Shown piece by piece: positions 1-5,826 of a DNA stretch of 19,051 nt. A program made the translations under genes and the position numbers. The stretch lies in contig CALHVB010000118.1 of assembly GCA_938039345.1 (NCBI GenBank), forward strand, positions 1 through 19,051. The letters run 5' to 3'. Position 1 is the stretch's first letter, and each line of letters begins with the position of its first letter. The DNA is from an uncultured Sediminicola sp. (GTDB lineage Bacteria > Bacteroidota > Bacteroidia > Flavobacteriales > Flavobacteriaceae). The notes under the pieces are model-generated. The model was given only the letters and a program-made list of their open reading frames with translations, was not told the DNA's origin and made no database searches.

Positions 1-1228
1 TGCCATTAAAGTCCATAAAACCAATAGCGCCACCATAGTACCCACGACTTGTTTTTTCGTATTTTTCTATTAGCTGCATTGCCATATGCTTTGGTGCACC
101 ACTTAAAGTACCGGCAGGGAAAGTATCGGCAACAACTTTCAGTGTTGGAATATCTTTTTTCTTTTGTCCTGTAACTTTAGAAACTAAATGTATTACATGC
201 GAAAAGAATTGAACTTCTCTGTAGTTTTCTACATTTACCATACTACCATTTCTACTAAGGTCATTTCTGGCTAAGTCTACTAACATTACATGCTCACTGT
301 TTTCTTTTTCATCCTTTGTTAGCTTTTTTGCTAAAATAGCATCTTGTTCATCATTTCCGGTTCTTTTAAAAGTACCAGCAATTGGATGTATTTCTGCTTT
401 ACCATCTGCAACAATTAATTGTGCTTCTGGAGAGCTACCAAAAATTTTAAAATCTCCGTAATCAAAATAAAATAAATAAGGAGAGGGGTTTATAGAACGT
501 AGTGCTCTATATACATTAAATTCGTCTCCTTTGAATCCTTGAGAAAATCTTCTAGATAATACCAATTGAAAAACGTCTCCTCTTTGGCAATGTTTTTTTG
601 CTAATGCTACATGCTCTTTAAATTCTTCATCTTTAAGATTAGAAGTAGCAGCGCCTTCTTTTTTAAAGTTATAAGTGGCAAAGTTTTTTACATTTAAAAT
701 ATGCTCTATTGCTGCAATATTGTTTTCAGACTCATAACAATGAGCAAAAAGATAAGCTTCATTTTTAAAATGATTTATAGCTATAATATTTTGGTATACA
801 GCATAGTAAATATCAGGAATACCTGTGTTTCCTTGTTTTTTGCTAATTTCTACATCTTCGTAATATCGTACCGCATCATATGCCATATAGCCAAAGAGAC
901 CATTATTAATAAATTTAAAGTCTGTATTTGGAGCCGAAAATTTTTGACTAAAATCGTTTAAGATTAAAGGGATATCGGTTTCTTTGGTAATATTTATTTC
1001 TTCGGAAGTGCCATCAGGAAATTGTTGTACAACAACTTCTTTATCAACCTTTATAGATGCTATAGGATTACAGCAGATATATGAGAAGCTATTATCATTG
1101 GCATGATAGTCACTACTTTCTAAAAGAATGCTATTAGGAAATTTATCTCTAATTTTTAAGTAAACACTAACGGGTGTTATAGTATCCGCAAGGATTTTTT
1201 TATTGTATGTTTTAAGTTGATATTTCAT
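1..1228 (-). CDS. trpE: Anthranilate synthase component I (TrpE), 3' end outside the window
   Basis: TrpE converts chorismate to anthranilate, the first committed step of tryptophan synthesis, using ammonia supplied by the TrpG glutaminase. I translated it from the ATG at 1228 on the minus strand; 409 complete codons are present before the window edge. The family usually has roughly 460-500 residues, so the C-terminus is missing. Visible family signatures are LLESSD near the N-terminus (the region of the tryptophan feedback site), FQLVLSRRF, FGSSPEA, HPIAGTFKRTG, LVDLARNDLSRNG and FPAGTLSGAPK, all in the order of the chorismate-binding domain. FQLVLSRRF and the LLES motif favour TrpE over PabB. 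The identity is also fixed by context: a leader peptide with three Trp codons and an attenuator hairpin lie directly upstream. The rest of a trp operon would be expected beyond position 1. No frameshift or stop is seen in the part present. Confidence 0.95.
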   Translation of the reverse strand, partial: MKYQLKTYNKKILADTITPVSVYLKIRDKFPNSILLESSDYHANDNSFSYICCNPIASIKVDKEVVVQQFPDGTSEEINITKETDIPLILNDFSQKFSAPNTDFKFINNGLFGYMAYDAVRYYEDVEISKKQGNTGIPDIYYAVYQNIIAINHFKNEAYLFAHCYESENNIAAIEHILNVKNFATYNFKKEGAATSNLKDEEFKEHVALAKKHCQRGDVFQLVLSRRFSQGFKGDEFNVYRALRSINPSPYLFYFDYGDFKIFGSSPEAQLIVADGKAEIHPIAGTFKRTGNDEQDAILAKKLTKDEKENSEHVMLVDLARNDLSRNGSMVNVENYREVQFFSHVIHLVSKVTGQKKKDIPTLKVVADTFPAGTLSGAPKHMAMQLIEKYEKTSRGYYGGAIGFMDFNG

Positions 1229-1299
1229 ATCAATTTTTTATTTCTTTTTTGCAAAAGCTGCTTAGGTTTATTTTTTTGTAATAAAAAACAGTAAAAATT

Positions 1300-1336
1300 A
1301 AAAAACGAAAAAGGCTTGTCGCGATGACAAGCCTTA
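1300..1336 (-). terminator. trp attenuator terminator (stem 3:4)
   Basis: On the minus strand a perfect 10-bp stem (1326-1335 pairing with 1311-1320, loop ATCGC) is followed by TTTTTCG and TTTTTT. This is an intrinsic terminator between the leader peptide and trpE. It should form when the leader is translated to its stop codon, that is when Trp-tRNA is plentiful. Confidence 0.88.
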
Positions 1337-1358
1337 AATATAGTATAACTACAATGAT

Positions 1359-1384
1359 GCTTTGCTCACGACGTTTGACGTAAG
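1359..1384 (-). promoter_or_regulatory. trp attenuator pause stem and antiterminator strand
   Basis: Read on the minus strand, CTTACG (1384-1379) can pair with CGTGAG (1370-1365) to make a 6-bp stem 1:2 with one G-U pair. The strand GAGCAAAGC (1367-1359), which overlaps the leader stop codon, can alternatively pair with GGCTTGTC of the terminator stem, giving about 7 pairs with two single-base bulges. The two pairings exclude each other, as in classical attenuation: a ribosome stalled on the Trp codons masks strand 1 and lets 2:3 form, while a ribosome at the stop masks strand 2 and lets the terminator form. The pairings are by eye and not energy-calculated. Confidence 0.65.
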
Positions 1385-1422
1385 TTGCTCCACCACCAAG
1401 TATTTGTATTTCTGTTTTCCAT
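1366..1422 (-). CDS. trpL: trp operon leader peptide, 18 aa with WWW
   Basis: A short ORF on the minus strand starts with ATG at 1420-1422 and ends with TGA at 1366-1368. It encodes MENRNTNTWWWSNLRQTS. Residues 9-11 are three consecutive tryptophans (TGG TGG TGG, 1390-1398), which is very unlikely by chance immediately upstream of trpE. The stop codon overlaps the candidate antiterminator strand, and a U-tailed hairpin follows, so the peptide is best read as a cis-acting sensor of charged tRNA-Trp whose product need not have a function. It is too short for ordinary gene callers. A promoter box ends only 7 bases before the ATG, so the mRNA should be leaderless or nearly so. There is no Shine-Dalgarno sequence. 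Confidence 0.9.
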   Translation of the reverse strand: MENRNTNTWWWSNLRQTS

Positions 1423-1429
1423 TGAGTGC

Positions 1430-1459
1430 CAAATATATGAAGGAATTTTATAATTACAA
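1430..1459 (-). promoter_or_regulatory. Promoter of the trp leader/trpE
   Basis: On the minus strand TTTG (TTG at 1459-1457) is followed after 19 bases by TATATTTG (1437-1430), an exact match to the Bacteroidota -33 TTTG / -7 TAnnTTTG promoter. By the usual geometry transcription would start about 4 bases past the box, leaving roughly 3-5 nt before the leader ATG. Confidence 0.8.
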
Positions 1460-1474
1460 ATAACTTGTATAAAA

Positions 1475-1517
1475 AATAAACACCCTTTCTTTAAATTTTA
1501 AAGAAAGGGTGTTTATT
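1475..1517 (-). terminator. Terminator after the YceI gene
   Basis: A 21-base perfect inverted repeat (1475-1495 with 1497-1517, one central base) lies just past the YceI stop codon and is T-rich on the exit side (minus strand reads TTTATTTTTTATAC). It separates the marR-yceI unit from the trp promoter and, being symmetric, could also stop plus-strand transcription. Confidence 0.88.
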
Positions 1518-1534
1518 TTGTCTTTTAATAGTTA

Positions 1535-2116
1535 TTAGAATGCTAAATCTACAACCAAATCGAACTCGTCGTAAATGGTTTTGTCTCCTAAATTATCAAA
1601 GAAGCTACCAGAACCATATTTAATGTCAAATTTGGTTCTGTCTATCTTTAAAGTAGCATTTGCTTTATTACCATATACAGATACTACAAAAGTTACAGGT
1701 TTTGTAATTCCTTTAATAGTAAGGTTACCATCTACAGTATATGAGTTTTTGTTAAATGGTACTACTTTGGTAAAAACTAATGTAGATGTTGGGTTTTTTG
1801 CAGTAGCAAAGAAATCATCAGAATGTAAATGTCCATCTAATTTTTCTTTCCCTTTACCAGCTTCTAAATCAGTAGTGTTAATTGTAGTCATATCTATTAC
1901 AAATTTCCCGCCAGTTAATTTGTCACCATTAAAATGTAATGCACCTTCTTTTAATGAAATTGTTCCTTCATGAGCGCCAGTTACTTTGTATGCTTTCCAT
2001 GTTACGGTACTTTCGCTAACTTTTACTGTTTTCTTTTCACCATCTATTGGTGTTTTTGCTGTTGCAGAAAATCCAAATACAACTGCAAATACTAAACTTA
2101 ATACACTTTTTTTCAT
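1535..2116 (-). CDS. YceI family secreted protein
   Basis: This 193-residue protein has a Sec signal peptide (basic MKK, a hydrophobic core, likely cleavage after FSATA, about residue 20) followed by a single YceI domain filling the rest. YceI proteins are eight-stranded lipocalin-like barrels that bind long isoprenoid or other lipids in the periplasm. Supporting features are the T-W-K-A-Y opening strand, GTISLKEG, the DLEAGKGKEKLDGHLHSDDFF segment (shown here only in part of the family pattern), LTIKGITKPV and the C-terminal DLVVDL strand. Length matches the family (about 170-200 aa). It lies 52 bp downstream of a MarR-type regulator on the same strand and ends at a strong hairpin, so the two probably form one transcript. 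The ligand cannot be told from sequence. Confidence 0.92.
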   Translation of the reverse strand: MKKSVLSLVFAVVFGFSATAKTPIDGEKKTVKVSESTVTWKAYKVTGAHEGTISLKEGALHFNGDKLTGGKFVIDMTTINTTDLEAGKGKEKLDGHLHSDDFFATAKNPTSTLVFTKVVPFNKNSYTVDGNLTIKGITKPVTFVVSVYGNKANATLKIDRTKFDIKYGSGSFFDNLGDKTIYDEFDLVVDLAF

Positions 2117-2168
2117 CTTTTTTAATTTATTTAATTGTTTTTATTTGTGCTTGATTAGATAAAATAGT

Positions 2169-2615
2169 TTAAAACTTATCTAATAAGTTATTTAATAGTT
2201 CTAATTCCTTTTCTGTGAAATTATGAACTAGTTCTTTTTCTACTTTAGATACAATAACATCTATTTTTTTTAATGCTTTTTTTCCATCAGTAGTAATGCT
2301 TATTTCTATTTTTCTTCTATTAGATTCGCAGGTAGCACGTTTTGCATAATTTTTTAAAATTAGTTTATCTACCAATCGTGTGGTATTACTCATTTTAGTA
2401 ACCATTCTTTCATTAATGGTGCCAAGATTTGCTGGCTTACCATTTTGCCCTCTTAAGATTCTAAGCACATTAAATTGTTGTATAGAAATATCATAGAATT
2501 TTAAAGCAGCAGTTATTGCTTCATTTAATTTAGAATTAACTAACTCAATATGAATAATAGTTCTTTTCTCAATTGGAATTTTTTTATCTGTCTTTATAAT
2601 AGTTTCTACATTCAT
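2169..2615 (-). CDS. MarR family transcriptional regulator
   Basis: The product is a small winged-helix DNA-binding protein of the MarR family, typically a dimer whose binding to palindromic operators is relieved by small ligands or oxidation. I start it at the ATG at 2615 (MNVETIIKTDKK), giving 148 residues, the usual MarR size. In-frame upstream starts (2651 TTG, 2648 ATG) fall inside the promoter and operator repeats and look spurious. The recognition region (about residues 70-95, with the run NERMVTKMSNTTRLVDKL), the wing ATCESNRRKIEISITTDGKK and a leucine-rich C-terminal dimerisation helix are visible. It precedes the YceI gene by 52 bp in the same direction. Nested inverted repeats cover its promoter, suggesting autoregulation. 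Its ligand is unknown. Confidence 0.9.
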   Translation of the reverse strand: MNVETIIKTDKKIPIEKRTIIHIELVNSKLNEAITAALKFYDISIQQFNVLRILRGQNGKPANLGTINERMVTKMSNTTRLVDKLILKNYAKRATCESNRRKIEISITTDGKKALKKIDVIVSKVEKELVHNFTEKELELLNNLLDKF

Positions 2616-2620
2616 GTCTA

Positions 2621-2676
2621 TACAAAATTTGTATATACAAATATACATCAAAAGATGTTATATGAAACATCTTTTG
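2621..2676 (-). promoter_or_regulatory. marR promoter with operator-like inverted repeats
   Basis: The minus strand has TATATTTG (2645-2638), an exact TAnnTTTG box; no good -33 TTG is seen. Three inverted repeats overlap it: TACAAA-A-TTTGTA (2621-2633), GTATAT-ACAA-ATATAC (2631-2646) and an 11-bp perfect repeat, CAAAAGATGTT (2649-2659) with AACATCTTTTG (2666-2676) separated by 6 bases. Their position on and just upstream of the -7 box fits binding of a dimeric repressor, most simply the MarR protein itself. That assignment is inferred. Confidence 0.55.
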
Positions 2677-2812
2677 GATATTAAATTTGTGTTAAAAAAT
2701 TAAAAGAGGCTTAAATTACTATAGTTTTAGCCTTGTACTTAAAGTTATTAATGACTTGGTATACTATTTGTTAAATTATTATTTTAATTTTATAGCTTTA
2801 AATACAAACAAT

Positions 2813-3124
2813 ATGGCAGATTTATCACAAATAGAGTGGGAAGAGCAATTAGAGAAAGATGAAAACTCGTTTATTTTAGATGTAAGAACAGAAGAAGAAG
2901 TGGAAGAAGGATATATTCCTGGGGCTACTAATTTAGATATTCATAAAGGGCAAGAGTTTTTAGATGAATTGGAAAAACTAGATAAAAGTAAAAATTACTA
3001 CGTGTATTGTAGATCAGGAGCACGTAGTGGTAAAGCTTGTGATATTATGAATCAATTAGGTTTTGCTAATGCTTATAACCTAGAAGGTGGTTTTATGAAT
3101 TGGGAAGGTAATGTAGCAGAATGA
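2813..3124 (+). CDS. Rhodanese-like domain protein
   Basis: A single-domain rhodanese (sulfurtransferase fold) of 103 residues when started at the ATG at 2813 (MADLSQIEWEEQ). An in-frame TTG at 2756 would add 19 residues of AT-rich, low-complexity sequence and is not favoured. The active-site loop is YCRSGARS with Cys66 followed by the Arg five residues on, the C-X5-R pattern that carries persulfide sulfur. The flanking LDVRTEEE-EEGYIPGA and the C-terminal LEGGFMNW are standard for the family. No signal peptide is seen, so it is probably cytoplasmic. It is transcribed away from the MarR gene and has its own terminator, so it looks monocistronic. The physiological acceptor is not apparent. Confidence 0.92.
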   Translation: MADLSQIEWEEQLEKDENSFILDVRTEEEVEEGYIPGATNLDIHKGQEFLDELEKLDKSKNYYVYCRSGARSGKACDIMNQLGFANAYNLEGGFMNWEGNVAE

Positions 3125-3144
3125 AAATTAAGTTTTATTATATA

Positions 3145-3193
3145 AAAAATCTTACTACTTGCAGGATGTATTTCTGTAAGTAGTAAGATTTTT
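3145..3193 (+). terminator. Terminator after the rhodanese gene
   Basis: A 16-bp perfect stem (3145-3160 with 3178-3193), extendable to 20 bp with one G-T pair around a 9-base loop, has an A-rich 5' arm and a T-rich 3' arm. It ends 13 bases before the next start codon. Confidence 0.88.
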
Positions 3194-3206
3194 CTATTTT
3201 AGGCCA

Positions 3207-4490
3207 ATGCGTGAAGATATATTGCACTTTGTTTGGAAGTACAAACAACTTAGATTAGAGGATTTAAAAACTACTAAAGGGCAGGCTATAAAAATAGAAA
3301 ATATAGGTATTCATAATCATTTGTCTGGTCCAGACTTTTTTAATGCTAAAATTAATATTGACGGACAAATGTGGGCTGGTAATGTAGAAATACATGTACA
3401 ATCGTCGGATTGGTATGCGCACCATCACGAAAAAGACGAGAATTATAATAATGTTATTTTACATGTAGTTTGGGAGGATAATTTAGATGTTTTTAGGAAT
3501 GATAATACTAAGATACCAACCCTTGCTTTAAAAAATTATATCTCAGATGAATTGCTAGTTGCTTATAATTCTCTTTTTAATAAGGATATAAAGTCTTTTG
3601 TTAATTGTGAAAAAGACATAAGCTCCGTTTCTTCTTTCGCATTTAAAAATTGGTTAGAACGGTTGTATTTTGAGCGTTTAGAGCAAAAATCTTCTTTGGT
3701 AGATAAATTATTACAAACATCTAATAACGATTGGGAAAAAGTATTATTTGTAATGTTAATGAGGAATTTTGGTTCTAAAATAAATGCAGAATCGTTTTTT
3801 AGTATTGCACAGTTGTTAGATTTTTCTGTGGTTAGAAAAATACAGCATAGTGCCTCTAAATTAGAAAGTATTCTTTTTGGTTTAGCTGGTTTTTATAATG
3901 ATGATAGTGTTGTAGATGTTTATTATAAAAATCAAGAAAAAGAATACCTGTTTTTAAAACATAAATATAGTTTACAAGATGATGGAGTACAAAAGCCAGC
4001 ATTTTTTAAATTAAGACCAAATAATTTTCCAACCATAAGATTGTCACAATTGGCTCGTTTGTACGCGGCACACCAAAATATATTTAGTAAGCTTATTGCT
4101 GTTAATTCACTAGAAGAAATTTATGATATTTTTAATGTAACTGCCAGTGAATATTGGGATTCACATTATACTTTTGGTAAAGTATCTAAAAAGAGTGTAA
4201 AAAAAGTATCTAAAAAATTTATAGACCTTATAGTTATTAATACTATAATTCCATTAAAATTTTGCTATGCCAATTATATAGGAAAAGATGTAAATGAAGA
4301 TATTATTAAAATAGTAGAAAGCTTAAAAAAAGAAGAAAATAATATTATATCAGGTTTTAGGGAATGTAATGTAGCAGTAAAAAATGCAAAGGAAAGCCAA
4401 GCTTTACTGCAATTATACAACGAGTATTGTACTAAAAATAAATGCTTACAATGTGTGGTAGGTAATAGTTTATTAAGTGGAAAAGCTTAA
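3207..4490 (+). CDS. DUF2851 family protein
   Basis: I recognise this 427-residue protein as DUF2851, an uncharacterised family common in Bacteroidota. The N-terminal half carries the family's conserved pattern: HFVWKYKQL, then IHNHLSGPDFFNAKI, WAGNVEIHVQSSDWYAHHH and NVILHVVWEDN, with several His, Asp and Glu residues. The C-terminal part has a short Cys pattern CTKNKCLQCVVGNSLL near the end. No signal peptide or membrane segment is evident. The start ATG at 3207 falls right after the upstream terminator. The next gene follows after 9 bases, so it heads a probable operon with PspC and a potassium channel. A small internal repeat encodes KVSKK twice, eight codons apart (near 4179 and 4203). 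Function is unknown. Confidence 0.9.
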   Translation: MREDILHFVWKYKQLRLEDLKTTKGQAIKIENIGIHNHLSGPDFFNAKINIDGQMWAGNVEIHVQSSDWYAHHHEKDENYNNVILHVVWEDNLDVFRNDNTKIPTLALKNYISDELLVAYNSLFNKDIKSFVNCEKDISSVSSFAFKNWLERLYFERLEQKSSLVDKLLQTSNNDWEKVLFVMLMRNFGSKINAESFFSIAQLLDFSVVRKIQHSASKLESILFGLAGFYNDDSVVDVYYKNQEKEYLFLKHKYSLQDDGVQKPAFFKLRPNNFPTIRLSQLARLYAAHQNIFSKLIAVNSLEEIYDIFNVTASEYWDSHYTFGKVSKKSVKKVSKKFIDLIVINTIIPLKFCYANYIGKDVNEDIIKIVESLKKEENNIISGFRECNVAVKNAKESQALLQLYNEYCTKNKCLQCVVGNSLLSGKA

Positions 4491-4499
4491 TTTTAACAT

Positions 4500-4727
4500 A
4501 TGAATATTTTTTATCAGGTACTTTATTATTTCCAAAAAAGAGGTTTTGAGGTTTGTAGGCGTATTGCAGAGCGTATAGGGATACGAGCTAAAGTAGTACG
4601 AACTTCTTTTATTTACTTGGCTTTTTTTACGCTAGGTTTTGGTTTTGCATTGTATTTGTTTTTAGCATTTTGGTTAAAAATTAAAGATTTAATATATACG
4701 AAAAGAACCTCTGTTTTTGATTTGTAA
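4500..4727 (+). CDS. PspC domain protein
   Basis: A 75-residue protein made almost entirely of a PspC domain. It has an N-terminal basic amphipathic stretch (EVCRRIAERIGIRAKVVRTSF, here about residues 17-37), a signature close to the family's G-V-C-x-G-I-A pattern but with Arg in place of the second Gly. One hydrophobic membrane segment follows at about residues 38-62 and then a short charged tail. In Enterobacteria PspC is an inner-membrane stress sensor of the phage-shock response; short stand-alone forms in Bacteroidota have no assigned role. It lies 9 bp after DUF2851 and 2 bp before the ion-channel gene, so translation of the three is probably coupled. Confidence 0.85.
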   Translation: MNIFYQVLYYFQKRGFEVCRRIAERIGIRAKVVRTSFIYLAFFTLGFGFALYLFLAFWLKIKDLIYTKRTSVFDL

Positions 4728-4729
4728 TT

Positions 4730-5740
4730 ATGATTAAACTTTTTAGGTCAAGAATATATACAGCACTTTTTTTAGTGTTAGTCGTAATCCTTACAGGAGT
4801 TCTAGGGTATCGGTTTTTAGAAGGCTATTCTTGGATAGAAGCCTTTTATATGACCGTTATTACGGTAACAACAGTAGGCTTTTCTGAGCAAAAACCATTA
4901 GATGATATTGGTAAAATATTTACAGTAGTATTAATTATATCTAGTGTATTTATATTCGCTTATGCAATATCTGTAATAACAGAATATATTCTAAGTAAAA
5001 ACTCATTACAACTTTTAAAAAAGAAGAAAGTGAAAAACAAAATTAGTAGTCTTACGAACCATGTGATTATATGTGGTTACGGACGTAACGGTATACAAGC
5101 ATCAGAAAAATTACAAGCATATGGCCGTTCTTTTGTTATTATAGAAAAAGATAAAGAAGTAATTGAAAAACACGAAGATGAACATCTTTTTATAGAAGGT
5201 GATGGTAATGAAGATGAGGTTCTTATTGCAGCAGGCATAGAAAGAGCTCAATATTTAATAACAGCATTACCAGATGATGCTGCTAATTTGTTTGTGGTAT
5301 TATCTGCAAGACAAATGAATAAAAATTTGTTTATAATAAGTAGAGCATCACAAATAACTTCTCAAAATAAATTGCGCTTGGCAGGAGCAAACAAAGTAAT
5401 AATGCCAGATAAAATAGGAGGAGATTATATGGCATCTTTAGTTGTAATGCCAGATTTAATTACGTTTATGGATAAATTATCTATAGAAGGTAAACACACC
5501 ACAAATTTAGAAGAAGTAGGCATAGAAGATTTTTCGGATCAAATAGAATGCAACTCTTTAAGAGATTTAGATTTAAGAAATAAAACGGGGTGTACAATTA
5601 TTGGTTATATAGCGCCAGACGGAGAATATATTGTAAATCCGGAAGCAGATTTAAAATTAGAGCCCAAGAGTAAAGTAATTGTTTTGGGAAGACCTGAACA
5701 GATTAAAAAGTTAAATGAAATGTTTCATATAGAAATATGA
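4730..5740 (+). CDS. Potassium channel with RCK (TrkA-N/TrkA-C) domains
   Basis: This 336-residue protein has the two-transmembrane pore plus RCK layout of prokaryotic potassium channels. TM1 is about residues 10-27, then a pore helix and the selectivity filter TTVGFS at 47-52, and TM2 at about 60-88. A cytoplasmic Rossmann domain follows with HVIICGYGRNG (about 111-121; GxGxxG nucleotide-binding loop) and a C-terminal TrkA-C-like domain up to residue 336. RCK domains gate the pore in response to nucleotides or ions. The filter keeps T-V-G-F, but Ser52 replaces the usual last Gly of TVGYG/TVGFG, so selectivity is inferred. The gene starts 2 bp after pspC; no terminator follows, only an 86-bp gap before the symporter gene. 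Confidence 0.92.
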   Translation: MIKLFRSRIYTALFLVLVVILTGVLGYRFLEGYSWIEAFYMTVITVTTVGFSEQKPLDDIGKIFTVVLIISSVFIFAYAISVITEYILSKNSLQLLKKKKVKNKISSLTNHVIICGYGRNGIQASEKLQAYGRSFVIIEKDKEVIEKHEDEHLFIEGDGNEDEVLIAAGIERAQYLITALPDDAANLFVVLSARQMNKNLFIISRASQITSQNKLRLAGANKVIMPDKIGGDYMASLVVMPDLITFMDKLSIEGKHTTNLEEVGIEDFSDQIECNSLRDLDLRNKTGCTIIGYIAPDGEYIVNPEADLKLEPKSKVIVLGRPEQIKKLNEMFHIEI

Positions 5741-5826
5741 ATATATTTTAATAAAAAACCTTGATTTGGTTAAATATTTTTATGATATTGCTGTTTTTAT
5801 AAGATTTTTCACAAAAAAGATACCGT

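Noticed and set aside
701..961. Open frame on the plus strand
   Set aside because: It lies antisense inside trpE and encodes AT-rich hydrophobic sequence without family features.
1575..1973. Open frame on the plus strand
   Set aside because: Antisense shadow of the YceI gene, which has a signal peptide and domain in the other direction.
2756..2812. N-terminal extension of the rhodanese from a TTG
   Set aside because: It encodes low-complexity AT-rich sequence, and the standard family start is the ATG at 2813.
4179..4216. Direct repeat AAAGTATCTAAAAA, two copies
   Set aside because: It is coding (KVSKK twice) within a lysine-rich segment of DUF2851, and two short A-rich copies do not make a repeat element.
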